64,000 nucleotides of DNA from Mixophyes australis (Eukaryota; Chordata; Amphibia; Anura; Limnodynastidae): assembly GCA_036250195.1 (NCBI GenBank), contig JAVHZZ010000011.1, positions 2,023,033-2,087,032 of the forward strand, written 5' to 3'. A model generated the notes under the pieces. The model worked only from the letters and a program-made list of their open reading frames with translations, was not told where the DNA came from and did no database searches. This document shows, one piece after another, positions 29,525 to 41,802 of the stretch (its first letter is position 1; every line of letters starts with the position of its first letter). Made by a program: the position numbers and the translations under genes.

Positions 29525-32500
29525 GAGACTTAAAGAACCAGACACGGCTCTGCGTAGAAGACATATAGAACCAGACACGGCTCTGTGTAGGATACGAATA
29601 GAACCAGACACGGCTCTGTGTAGGATACTTATAAAACCAGACACGGCTCTGTGTAGGATACGAATAGAACCAGACACGGCTCTGTGTAGGAGACATATAG
29701 AACCAGACACGGCTCTGTGTAGGATACTTATAAAACCAGACGTGGCTCTGTGTAGGATACTTATAAAACCAGACGTGGCTCTGTGTAGGAGACATATAGA
29801 ACCAGACACGGCTCTGTGTAGGATACTTATAAAACCAGACACGGCTCTGTGTAGGAGACATATAGAACCAGACACGGCTCTGTGTAGGATACTTATAAAA
29901 CCAGACACGGCTCTGTGCAGGAGACATATAGAAACAGACACGGCTCTGTGTAGGATACTTATAAAACCAGACACGGCTCTGTGTAGGAGACATATAGAAC
30001 CAGACGTGGCTCTGTGTAGGATAAATATAGAACCAGACACGGCTTTGTGTAGGATACGAATAGAACCAGACACGGCTCTGTGTAGGATACTTATAAAACC
30101 AGACACGGCTCTGTGTAGGAGACGTATAGAACCAGACACGGCTCTGTGTAGGATACGTATAGAACCAGACACGGCTCTGTGTAGGATACGTATAGAACCA
30201 GACACGGCTCTGTGTAGGAGACGTATAGAACAAGACACGGCTCTGTGTAGCATACGTATAGAACCAGACACGGCTCTGTGTAGGATACATATAGAACCAG
30301 ACACGGTTCTGTGTAGGAGACGTATAGAACCATACACAGCTCTGTGTAGGAGACGTATAGAACAAGACACGGCTCTGTGTAGCATACGTATAGAACCAGA
30401 CACGGCTCTGTGTAGGAGACTTATAGAACCAGGCACAGCTCCATATAGGATACGTATAGAACCAGACACGGCTCTGTGTAGGATACGTATAGAACCAGAC
30501 ACGGCTCTGTGTAGGAGACATATAGAACCAGGCACAGCTCCATATAGGATACGTATAGAACCAGACACGGCTCTGTGTAGGATACGTATAGAACCAGACA
30601 TGGCTCTGTGTACGATACGTATTGAACCAGACACGGTTCTGTGTAGGAGACGTATAGAACCGGACACGGCTCTGTGTAGGAGACGTATTGAACCAGACAC
30701 GGCTCTGTGTAGGAGACGTATAGAACCAGACACGGCTCTGTGTAGGAGACATATAGAACCAGACATGCTCTCTGTGTAGGATACATATAGAACCAGACAC
30801 GGCTCTGTGTAGGATACGTATAGAACCAGACACGGCTCTGTGTAAGATACGAATGGAACCAGACACGGCTCTGTGTAGGAGACATATAGAACCAGACACG
30901 GCTCTGTGTAGGATACTTATAGAACCAGACACGGCTCTGTGTAGGATACATATAGAACCAGACACGGCTCTGTGTAGGATACATATAAAACCAGACACGG
31001 CTCTGTGTAAGATGCGAATAGAACCAGACACGGCTCATTGTAGGATACGAATAGAACCAGACATGGCTCTGTGTACGATACATATTGAACCAGACACGGC
31101 TCTGTGTAGGAGACGTATAGAACCGGACACGGCTCTGTGTAAGATACGAATAGAACCAGACACGGCTCTGTGTAGGAGACATATAGAACCAGAAACGGCT
31201 CTGTGTAGGATACGTATAGAACCAGACACGGCTCTGTGTAGGATACAAATAGAACCAGACATGGCTCTGTGTAGGATACATATAGAACCAGACACGGCTC
31301 TGTGTAGGATACATATAAAACCAGACACGGCTCTGTGTAAGATACGAATAGAACCAGACACGGCTCTGTGTAGGATACGAATAGAACCAGACATGGCTCT
31401 GTGTACGATACATATTGAACCAGACACGGCTCTGTGTAGGAGACGTATAGAACCGGACACGGCTCTGTGTAGGAGACGTATAGAACCGGACACGGCTCTG
31501 TGTAGGAGACGTATAGAACCAGACACGGCTCTGTGTACAATACGTATTGAACCAGACACGGCTCTGTGTAGGAGATGTATAGAAGCAGACGCGGCTCTGT
31601 GTAGGAGATGTATAGAAGCAGACACGGCTCTGTGTAGAATACGAATAGAACCAGACACGGCTCTGTGTAAGATACATATAGAACCAGACACGGCTCTGTG
31701 TAGGATACGAATAGAACCAGACACGGCTCTGTGTAGGATACGAATAGAACCAGACACGGCTCTGTGTAGGATACGTATAGAACCAGACACGGCTCTGTGT
31801 AGGATACTTATAGAACCAGACATGCTCTCTGTGTAGGAGACGTATAGAACCAGACACGGCTCTGTGTAGGAGATGTATAGAACCAGACATGGCTCTGTGT
31901 ACGATACGTATTGAACCAGACACGGTTCTGTGTAGGAGACGTATAGAAGCAGACACGGCTCTGTGTAGGAGACGTATAGAAGCAGACACGGCTCTGTGTA
32001 GGATACTTATAGAACCAGACATGCTCTCTGTGTAGGAGACGTATAGAACCAGACACGGCTCTGTGTAGGAGATGTATAGAACCAGACATGGCTCTGTGTT
32101 CGATACGTATTGAACCAGACACGGTTCTGTGTAGGAGACGTATAGAAGCAGACACGGCTCTGTGTAGGAGACGTATAGAAGCAGACACGGCTCTGTGTAG
32201 GATACTTATAGAACCAGACATGCTCTCTGTGTAGGATACGTATAGAACCAGACACGGCTCTGTGTAGGATACAAATAGAACCAGACATGGCTCTGTGTAG
32301 GATACATATAGAACCAGACACGGCTCTGTGTAGGATACATATAAAACCAGACACGGCTCTGTGTAAGATACGAATAGAACCAGACACGGCTCTGTGTAGG
32401 ATACGAATAGAACCAGACATGGCTCTGTGTACGATACATATTGAACCAGACACGGCTCTGTGTAGGAGACGTATAGAACCGGACACGGCTCTGTGTAGGA

Positions 32501-33345
32501 GACGTATAGAACCGGACACGGCTCTGTGTAGGAGACGTATAGAACCAGACACGGCTCTGTGTACAATACGTATTGAACCAGACACGGCTCTGTGTAGGAG
32601 ATGTATAGAAGCAGACACGGCTCTGTGTAGGAGATGTATAGAAGCAGACACGGCTCTGTGTAGAATACGAATAGAACCAGACACGGCTCTGTGTAAGATA
32701 CATATAGAACCAGACACGGCTCTGTGTAGGATACGAATAGAACCAGACACGGCTCTGTGTAGGATACGAATAGAACCAGACACGGCTCTGTGTAGGATAC
32801 GTATAGAACCAGACACGGCTCTGTGTAGGATACTTATAGAACCAGACATGCTCTCTGTGTAGGAGACGTATAGAACCAGACACGGCTCTGTGTAGGAGAT
32901 GTATAGAACCAGACATGGCTCTGTGTACGATACGTATTGAACCAGACACGGTTCTGTGTAGGAGACGTATAGAAGCAGACACGGCTCTGTGTAGGAGACG
33001 TATAGAAGCAGACACGGCTCTGTGTAGGATACTTATAGAACCAGACATGCTCTCTGTGTAGGAGACGTATAGAACCAGACACGGCTCTGTGTAGGAGATG
33101 TATAGAACCAGACATGGCTCTGTGTACGATACGTATTGAACCAGACACGGTTCTGTGTAGGAGACGTATAGAAGCAGACACGGCTCTGTGTAGGAGACGT
33201 ATAGAAGCAGACACGGCTCTGTGTAGGATACTTATAGAACCAGACATGCTCTCTGTGTAGGAGACGTATAGAACCAGACACGGCTCTGTGTAGGAGATGT
33301 ATAGAACCAGACACGGCTCTCTATAGGATACATATAGAACCAGAC
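29525..33345. repeat. 33-bp satellite-like array, about 115 units
   Basis: The unit is AGAACCAGACACGGCTCTGT followed by GTAGGATACGTAT, with variants in the last ten bases. Every so often a 34-base unit with ACATGCTCTCTGTG appears (near 30763, 31820, 32019, 32218, 32847, 33046, 33245), several spaced 199 bases apart. That gives a higher-order unit of six. Because 33 is divisible by three, frames of 11-residue repeats run for hundreds of codons on both strands and shift at each 34-base unit. Confidence 0.97.
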
Positions 33346-35139
33346 ACGGCTCAGTATAATATTTTTTGCGCTAGATAAAGCTCTGTATATTATTACAGGT
33401 TACTTGGCACCAGCAATGTCTCGGCAGACAGTGGCTCATAACATTTTGGACAGATGTGTTGAACCCTGCTTGTGCTATTAGCACCATATGGGCCACTGCT
33501 AGGCTCCATGAGACTCTGATGACTTGTGCTCAGGACAGAAGCAAAGTTCCTACTTCCCCTCTGTTGTTATAGGAAGATCATGGTCCAGCAGAGCTCTGGA
33601 CAGAGGGGGTTTCCTGATAGATAAGTGCAGTGAGAAATGCAGCACAAATCTCTCCTAAGAAAATAATTTAACATAAATAGCAAAATCCTGGCATTTAGGG
33701 GAAGATTTGCAGAGCAGAAGTTCTCTTATATGTACAGACGCAGAAGACCTGATCCACCTTCACACGTTAGTCCCTCTGTATGACGTATCTTGTGTGTAAT
33801 TGCTCTGTGCACGCCCCGGAATGGACGTTATATCAATGATCACAATTACAAGCATTTCATGTCTGAACGCAAGTGACACTTACTGCTGCCGAACACTGGA
33901 GAGGTGGAATGGGTGAAGGAAGCACAATGTACAGTTAGGGCATCTTATAGGGTGAGGGGATCACTTGCACCAGTTACTGATAGTGATGACTGTTACAGCT
34001 TCATCTTAGTTACATGTGTGCATGATACAAGATAGCACAGGACATGTGTATACGAGGAAGATAGACTATAAAGTCACATTGTATGTACGGTGCGCATTAA
34101 GAACACAAAGTTATGGATTTAATGTAAAAAAATGATAAAAATTATAATTTTTTTAAAACACACATTTTTATTAATGATTATAGTATTATGAGTTGGTAAT
34201 TTGTTTTATATATTTTTCTTGTATGTATTCTGATAGGACTTTATATTGCACATGTTTGTGTGTATCCGGCAGTGTGTTCTGTCTGTTATCATACGGCACA
34301 TAACGTACAGCCAGACCGCACTTATACCCAGGTACAAACAGAAACATTTTATGGGATCCACTTGGAATACAAGCGCACGTGAGATCTAGTTCCAGTGATC
34401 CCAGAGCGCCGTGAACTAACCTTTGATGTAACTTACAGTAATGTACAGAATCTCCTGATGGTGAATCCAGTATATTTCTATGGAGTTGTCTTCTTGGCTG
34501 ATTCTGTGTTTAAATTTATTTTACTTAATTTGGTATCTTCTACTAATCTAAATTTGGTTTTCCATCAAAACGTAAAGAAAAAACATCATGTCCACACTCA
34601 ACACACTGCCATCTCCTGCCACCCCACAATCTTATCACACTGTCCAGTCCCCAGAACTGTAACCATCCTGAAAGCTGTACAGTATCAGGAGAGGAATTCA
34701 CATTGTATCACGTGGTAATAGAGGACTCTGTATAATGTATATTCATGAAGCAGTTAGCCATGATCTTGTCCTTGATCTCTACTGAAAACTCCTCATTTCT
34801 GTCCCCAGAATATAACATCCTCTCTGTGAGCTCCCACTAAGTAATGTAAACAAATCATCCACAGACCCTGCTCCTAACTCTACATTAGACACAACACTAA
34901 ACTAGAGACATTACCACATGTGTCTTTTTGTGTGTGCTTTGGTTCTGCTCCCTCCCTGAATTCTGGCGCAGCAAACTGGAACCATCTCAGCGCCCTGGTG
35001 TTGTTTAATATGAGAGGAGCTCTATAAACACAACGTAGCACCAGAGAGGCGGAATGTGCACAGTGAGCATAGAATCTACACAGCGGGAAATCCTTTCATC
35101 TCAATGTGTCCAGCCAGCGAGGGGAAATTATAACTTATA
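33346..35139. other. Intergenic, nothing recognised
   Basis: AT-rich around 34120-34230. No element or exon could be supported. Confidence 0.4.
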
Positions 35140-35329
35140 ACATAGACCAGTGGTTCCCAAACTTTTGCAGCTCACGGCACCCTTAGAGTCTCCAAATTTT
35201 TTCAAGGCACCCCTCCAAAATAATTACTGAGCAGTCCTGTTTTAGAAGTAGTTGGGTCAAAAAATTGTAATAAGTATTTAGGTCACGACAGAAATACTTA
35301 TTTAGTTGTATGCAAAAATGCCCCTCTAT

Positions 35330-36310
35330 ATCCAGACACTCTGCCCCCTCTGCCCCCAGGCACTCTGCCCCCTCTGCATTCAGGCACACTGCCCCCTCTG
35401 CATCCGGGCACACTGCCCTCTCTGCATCCAGGCACACTGCCCTCTGTCTTGCTGTCCCCTCCTCTGCCCTCTCTCATGCTGGCCCCCTCCTCTGCTCTCT
35501 GTCACACTGTCCCCCTCCTCTGCCCTCTGTCACGCTCTTCCCCTCCTCTGCCCTCTGTCACGCTCTCCTCCTTCTCTGCTCTCTGTCACGCTGTCCCCCC
35601 TCCTTTTCTCTCTGTCACGCTGTCCCCCCTCCTCTGCTCTCTGTCACGCTGTCCCCTCCTTTGCCCTCTCTCACGCTGTCCCCCTCCTCTGCCCTCTCTC
35701 AAGCTGTCCCCTCCTCTGCCCTCTCTCACGCTGTCCCCCTCCTCTGCCTTCTGTCACGCTGTCCCCTCCTCTGCCCTCTCTCATGCTGCCCACTCCTCTG
35801 CCCTCTCTCGCGTTGTCTCCTCCTCTGCCCTCTCTCACGGTGTCCCCTCCTCTGCCCTCTCTCATGCTGTCCCCCTCCTCTGCCCTCTCTCACGCTGTCC
35901 CCTCCTCTTCCCTCTCTCACGCTGTCCCCCTCCTCTGCCCTCTCTCACGCTGTCCCCTCCTCTGCCCTCTCTCACGCTGTCCCCCTCCTCTGCCCTCTCT
36001 CACGCTGTCCCCCTCCTCTGCCCCCTCTCGCGCTTTCCCCCTTCTCTGCTCTCTGTCACGCTGTCCCCCTCCTCTGCCCTCTGTCCCCCTCCTCTGCTCT
36101 CTGTCCCCCTCCTCTGCCACGCTGTTCCCCTCCTCTGCTCTCTGTCCCCCTCCTCTGCCATGCTGTTCCCCTCCTCTGCTCTCTGTTCCCCTCCTCTGCT
36201 CTCTGTCCTTCTCCTCTGCTCTCTGTCCCCCTCCTCTGCCACGCTGTCCCCCTCCTCTGCCACGCTGTCCCCCTCCTCTGCTCTCTGTCCCCCTCCTCTG
36301 CCACGCTGTC
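35330..36310. repeat. C/T-rich minisatellite inside the hAT element
   Basis: Degenerate units of about 25-30 bp built on CTCTGTCACGCTGTCCCC and CTCCTCTGCC. At the left edge the units are GCATCCAGGCACACTGCCC. Confidence 0.93.
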
Positions 36311-36335
36311 ACGGTCCCTCTCACTCTGCCCCGCG

Positions 36336-36526
36336 CCAGCCATAGAAAAAAGAAAGAACACAGAAACTTACCAATCCGCGCGGCACCAGGACCCAGCATC
36401 CACCTGTCTCCCCCAGCTGTCACTGACGTTGATATTAAGTGACAGTTGCGGGAGAGAGGAGGCTGCTGGGTCCCGGCGCCGCGCGGATTGGTAAGTTTCT
36501 GTGTTCTTTCTTTTTTCTATGGCTGG
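36336..36526. repeat. 66-bp-arm inverted repeat (long hairpin) in the hAT element
   Basis: The arm at 36336-36400 (CCAGCCATAGAAAAAAGAAA ... GGACCCAGC) pairs with 36461-36526 with only a few mismatches. The loop is about 60 bases. The right arm contains TTGGTAAGT followed by a pyrimidine run, resembling a 5' splice site and a tract. Confidence 0.92.
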
Positions 36527-36602
36527 CCCGCGGCACCCCAGTGACAGCGCTGCGGCACCCCTGGGAGCCGCGGCGCACACTTTGGGAACCGCCGACATAG
36601 AC

Positions 36603-37764
36603 TGTAACTCACCATATATTACCAAGACAGAGATTTGTCTTTCTTATACACAGTATTGTAAGATCTCAGTACAGGTCACAGGGAATTTCCAACACAGCGT
36701 CCTTTTTTTGTTTGTGAAATTAGAAGTTTCATTTTTTGACAGTGATTTTTTCCCCCCACCAAATAGTCAAGAAAATAAATTTGTGTTCAGGGTCATTACT
36801 TATCTGTGAGTATCTCCCTTCCCCCAGGATCCCCTCCTCACCACACAGAGCGATGTGATATAAATCACCTGCGCTTCCTCCTGCACACATTATGCTAGAT
36901 AGCATTACTGATAGTCATTGCACCAGCATCTGCAGGAGAGGCATCCACTTCTAATCGTGTCGCAATTACACAAACACGCCCTTAATGTGCTTTATCTATA
37001 CCTGTCCGTGCTGGCAGGGCCAGTGGAACACGGTAAGCGAGGTAAGCGAGGCAGGTGGCGCCAAGACTGAGGGGCTCTCCCTCCACCTGCCATCCCCGAA
37101 TGTCCACTGGCACAAAAAAAAATACAGAAAAAAACTCTCCTTTCCCTCCCCTCTGCCCCCTTCTCACTGACCGTGTCGGGAGTAACATCATCACGTCCTG
37201 ACACTGTCAGTGAGGAGCGGCGCATATTAGCGACACACCGAGCCAAGAACAGAGGACAGAAGAGAAGAAGACAGAAGAAGGTCTTAGAAAGGTAAGTAAA
37301 TAACGGAAGGGGCAGCAAGGTTTAACAAGGGGGGGGGGGGCAGCATGTGGTGAAGGAGAGGGGGCAGCATGCGACACAGGGGCAGCGTGTGATAAGGGGG
37401 CACATTGTGATAAGGGGGCTGTATGCGACACGGGGGCAGCGTGTGATAAGGGGGCACACTGTAATGATGGAGGGGGCAACCCCAAACTAATTTGCCAAAA
37501 ATTGAAAATCTCATTACATAGAATACATATTCTTAATTTATATTATTCATATAGCAATTCATGTTTGCTTTTTAATGTATTTATTTGTATTACTCTCTTT
37601 AGAGATTATAGTATTTTAGTATTAATATTTTATATTTATATTTATTATTTATATTTATATTTTATATTTATTTATATTTTAGTATTTGTATTACTCTCTT
37701 TAGTATTATATATGATTTGTATTGAAAAAAACACATTATTGAATGAAGAAATAATTTATAAAAG
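36603..37764. other. Intergenic with a small G-rich minisatellite
   Basis: At about 37325-37465 there are degenerate GGGGCAGCGTGTGATAAGG-type units after a G run. The rest, including an AT-rich stretch at 37500-37760, is unassigned. Confidence 0.45.
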
Positions 37765-38042
37765 AGACTATACGCTGTCTCTGCTACACTGTTTTACTAT
37801 ACGCTGTCTCTGCTACACTGTTATACTGTAGGGATCTGCCCAGGAGCTCCGGATTCGGTGCCCGTGAAGAGGGCGGAAATGGAGGCTGCCGCTGTGTCCC
37901 TGGAGGGACAGAAGATGGCCCTGGCTGCTGTGCCCATGAAGAGGGCAAAGAAAGAAGAGGACATTTACTTACCGTTCCAGCGATCCAGCATTGGTAAATA
38001 TTTTCTTCTTCCTGCAGGGTTTGACAGCGGGGGGAGGATGAG

Positions 38043-38099
38043 CCAATCAGGGCTTGCCTTTCTCTGCTGGCCAATCGGCGGCCGGAGGAGTGAGCCAAT
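38043..38099 (+). promoter_or_regulatory. Three CCAAT boxes in the LTR-type insertion
   Basis: GCCAATC or GGCCAATC occurs with CCAAT at 38043, 38071 and 38095, in an evenly spaced cluster suited to NF-Y. ATTATAAAG follows at about 38305. This is what an LTR promoter would look like; activity is inference. Confidence 0.4.
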
Positions 38100-38311
38100 C
38101 ACGGCCGTTCAAAAGATTGGCGTCAGAAGAACAGAAGAGGGCAGCACCGGAGATGCCGGCGGGGAGCACTTGTAAGGGCTGAGAGTGCCCCCCCCCCTGA
38201 GAGCTGCTGGAAGACCCGCGCCGAAGCGGAGAAGAGGCGCCGCCGGCTGGAGGGTCTGGAAGAAGACTGCGAGGCAAGCTGAGTATCCTGCGCAGAGCAG
38301 GTAATTATAAA

Positions 38312-38735
38312 GTCGGGCACAAGGCCCGTGGCCACGGTCGGGTGCTAGGCCCGTGGGCACTTGGGAGGGGCACAAGGCCCTGTAAAGAAAGTTAGGGGGC
38401 TATAAGTCCATTCCAGTGCACAAAGGGCACAAGGCCCTTGTAGCTAGTTAGTGGCCCGGATGCCATAGTAGGAGAGGCCACAGGGCCTAGTCAGGGGGCT
38501 CAAAGCCCATAGTGCATAAAGGGCACAAGGCCCTGGTAGTTAGTTAGACGCCTAGAGACCATAGTGTCAGGGCATAAGGCCCTAGTTAGTGGGCTCAGAG
38601 CCCAAGTGGAGAGGGGACTAAGGCCCATAATCAGAGCACAAGGCTCTGTAGTCAGCTGGGCAGAGAGGCCCATGGTGTAGGGCAAAAGGCCCTGGGTGTA
38701 GTCAGTGGCGTGAGAGCCCTGAGCAGAGTAGGGCG
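38312..38735. repeat. Array of GGGC-N-GCCC short palindromes
   Basis: More than ten copies of GGGCACAAGGCCC-like text (GGGCATAAGGCCC, GGGCTCAAAGCCC, GGGCTCAGAGCCC), roughly every 25-45 bases. The loop varies while the GGGC/GCCC stem is kept. Confidence 0.8.
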
Positions 38736-39194
38736 CGGTCCCGTGTGTGTGAGGTGAGTACACTAGGTGGAAGACAACAGTAGAGAAGAAGGCTCCTGTT
38801 AGTGCTGTATTAACCGGCTGGTTAGATAGCAGCTGTGTACTTCGTGGTCAGCCTAACATATACTGTTACAGAGTATTATTCCGTCTGTGCAGCGAATATT
38901 GCCTTGTGTATTGTGTTTAGGGCTATGCTGTCTTTTTTTCGAGGTGCAAGATGTCAGGCCCCCATTAAAGGTAGACTCTTGTTTCCTGATTGTTTTCCTG
39001 CATTAACCTGTACTGTGGGGACAAGTGTAGTTACCAGCTTACACATAGCCAGGGAAGAATACACCGTAGTTTTTTCCGTCCCGTCGGTCCCTGGGGTTAC
39101 GCTGGTTTCCAGAGGGGGTGATTGAGTGTCTCACTGGCAGTGCGGCACAGCTCAATTGAGTTCCAGTTACTGTGCTGTCTCCCATTGTATTGTG

Positions 39195-39263
39195 ATTTTG
39201 TTTGTCTCTGTACGGCGCTGCGGATGCCTTGTAGCGCCTTATAAATAAATATTAATAATAATA
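39195..39263 (+). mobile_element. LINE 3' tail nested in the LTR-type insertion
   Basis: TGTTTGTCTCTGTACGGCGC, then GATGCCTTGTAGCGCC, TATAAATAAA and TTAATAATAATAA match the LINE tail at 725-783. The 5' limit of this nested copy is not visible. Confidence 0.7.
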
Positions 39264-40302
39264 ATTCCAGGGGCGGCCCGTGGTTCTGGTTGAGTGTCGC
39301 AGTCCTGAGTTCCGTGCAGGTTCTCTGGCGGTTCCGGAGTGGGATACGTGTTCCGCCTGAGTGGATGCAGTCATCGCGTTTCCGGTGGTGACGATCGGCG
39401 GTTCCGTGCGGCAGTCAACACTCCGGTAGGTGTGCTGTTCCAGTGAGCCTCTTTCGGGCCTTGTGCAGCCGCTCCTTAGGATTCCGAACCAAGAAGACAG
39501 TCTTCTTGGTACGACCTGGGTGAGGGTGTTGGGGAACAGCCCTCCGGAATAGACCGTGAACACCGGCTGGTGTTCCCCGTAGAGTACAGTGAGTAGGTCC
39601 TGATAGTACACCACACCCAGTTAGAGTTATTGTTATATAGTTGAGTTGCATTACCTGCCATAGTAGTTGTTAGCGTCGGGTCGCCTGTTGTAGTAAGTAG
39701 TTTTGTGGGTGTACATCTTAGCCTCACTGGTAGAGTAGAGGGAGGCTGTGTGTTATCTGCCGCCCACAGGTGTCGGAGGGGGGGGAGCAGGAGAACAGGA
39801 CCGGAAGTGGGAGTGTCCCAGGGAGTATAGTGCTCTATTCCCCCTTTCGGTTAGGCCCTCATCAAGAGGTGAGTGGGGTACTTGAGGCGGGACTGTTCCT
39901 GGTCTCAAGTGCCTGTAGTCCCGCGCCTTGGCAAGAGAAAAACGAAGTGGCGGCAAGCGAGCTTGACTAGAGTGTCTTCGCTCATTGTCGTGGTCTCGGA
40001 CAGCCCTGCCCTGGTAGGCACGGCCCTAATTCTTGTTTCTTCCTCAGAGGGAAGTGGTTGGAGGAGACAGAGGTTTTGGTTGCTGGTCTACTGGGATAGG
40101 ACAGCGGCTGGGGTACATCGGAAGTGGACGGGAGGTGACCATCGTTTGTAGGGTAAGTTTATCTGTGTGCGTCTGTCCTGTTCCCCGCAGGCGTTACAAT
40201 ACTACACACTGTCTCTGCTACACTGTTATACTATACGCTGTCTCTGCTTCACTGTTATACTACGCGCTGTCTCTGCCACACTGTTATACTATATGCTGCT
40301 TG

Positions 40303-41420
40303 TACGTTAATACCAGCATTAGTCACCCAGCTGATTCAGTATAATCAGTGTAATGCTGTAGTTGTAATAGAATTGTAGATTCACGGAGTTCAGATTCCCA
40401 TGCTGAGCCATGGGAAAGTACAGGAAAAATACCTAAATGTAGTTATTAGTAATTGTACTCCAATGAGAACACATACCTCCTGCATGACGTATAGAATATG
40501 TTACATTGGGATCATGTGTAGAGCTCCAGTTTAGCAGCAGTTTGTCTCTCCTTGTAATCATTTATTTTACATGATTATGTCATAGTTATTATACCCGGCT
40601 CACGTGCAGGTGTTTAAGCTGGAAGATTGCAATCTCCCGTCACTCAGCGATTACTGCTGTACAATCTATTTGTATTAGAAGGAATCCCGTCCATATAATC
40701 ATCTCACTGAGAAACCTGCCAGATATCTGCTGTGGAAGTCACAATAGTTCACTGATCAAGAGCTTGTTTTATTTACTGTAACATAATATCATGTAAAAAT
40801 AAGATATACTATGCGCAGAATAAAAGTTTCAACTAGTAACTAGTAGAAGTAGGACGTTGGAAGTTGTACTGAGCAAAGAAAATTACAAGGAGGCCATAAC
40901 TTTAAAAACATTTTATTTATTATTTTTGATGAAATTACACATTTTAAAACATTAATGCATTAAAAATGTTTTATTCTTATATTAAAGCATTCTTAACAAA
41001 AGGAGAAAAAGGCAAAGTTTCTGAAATAAACCTTCTAAATCTTCTAATTGATAATATCGATGATTACCATCCTATAAAACATAACTTTTATTAGGTAGTA
41101 ACTTAAAAGCGAAATATACTAAAATATAGCAATTAAAATCCCATGGATATAGATAAAAAAGCTGGATACACTCAATGTAGTACCTATATAATCCCACTAT
41201 AAGTTATATGGTACAGAGGTATAATAGTGTGATTAATATGAATAAGTCAGATAATAAATAAAGAAACATACGCCATAATAAGCATGATTATACATATATT
41301 GTTATGTCTCTAATATAATGCCTGTTAAATAGCAGGCTATACAGGCTTGATAATGTCCAGCTAGCAGATAGAGGTTGAAACAAATATCCCAATTACCTCT
41401 TATATTTATAACAAGCGCTG
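40303..41420. other. AT-rich intergenic, nothing recognised
   Basis: No gene or classified element. Confidence 0.4.
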
Positions 41421-41424
41421 GTTG

Positions 41425-41660
41425 TAATCCCTTCTGACTAAATCCTGCAGATCAACAGTCAGTTGATATGTAAACTACCCTGCAACACACTCAATAGCGT
41501 AACATGAAAGGTATATCAGAAATGCTATTGCAGAATAATTGTTGCCAGTATGCAATCCCTTCTGACTAGTTCCTGCCGATCTATAATCGGTTGTTATGCA
41601 GACTACCCTGCAGCACATTCAATAGCGCTGCATGGTAGATGTCTCAGAGGCGCTATCACA
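41425..41660. repeat. Diverged tandem duplication, about 124 bp
   Basis: AATCCCTTCTGACTA through CTACCCTGCA and CAATAGCG occurs at about 41428 and again at about 41552 with many substitutions. Confidence 0.75.
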
Positions 41661-41802
41661 AAATGATAATAGCTGTTATAGGGAGTGTATTGCTAACTGC
41701 CTGCTAGGTTTCCCCTCTAACTCTGGGCTTATAGGGGTAGTTAAATAATCAGACTCCTCTTAGTACAAACAGCAAGTGTTGCCAGCTAATACGCCGACGC
41801 GC

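Larger units (their letters stand above)
35148..36594. mobile_element. Non-autonomous hAT element
   Basis: Flanked by an exact 8-bp target duplication ACATAGAC (35140-35147 and 36595-36602), the hallmark length for hAT. The left end is CAGTGGTTCCCAAACTTTT. The right end, reverse-complemented, is CGGCGGTTCCCAAAGTGTG. Both subterminal regions carry GCGGCACCCC or CGGCACCC text. The interior is a C/T-rich tandem array plus a long hairpin and encodes no transposase. Confidence 0.88.
37827..40198. mobile_element. LTR-type insertion (solo LTR or LTR-like element), 2372 bp
   Basis: Begins TGTAGGGATCTG and ends GGCGTTACA, so it has TG...CA termini with inverted TGTA. It is flanked by the 4-bp duplication ATAC (37823-37826 and 40199-40202), and it breaks a minisatellite array that continues on the other side. 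No gag or pol is seen, so a solo LTR is likely. The family is not named. Confidence 0.72.
37765..40300. repeat. 29-bp minisatellite split by an LTR-type insertion
   Basis: Units TATACGCTGTCTCTGCTACA plus CTGTTATAC lie at 37765-37826 and resume at 40199-40300. The 2372 bp between is foreign. Confidence 0.88.

Noticed and set aside
29441..33314. Long frames of 200-530 codons with 11-residue repeats on both strands
   Set aside because: They are generated by the 33-bp array. Frames exist on both strands at once, shift at every 34-base unit, and show no promoter, splice structure or codon bias.
35306..36494. Overlapping 300-390 codon frames rich in Ser, Leu, Pro and Cys
   Set aside because: They lie wholly within the C/T-rich array of a hAT element with exact 8-bp target duplication, in three frames at once.
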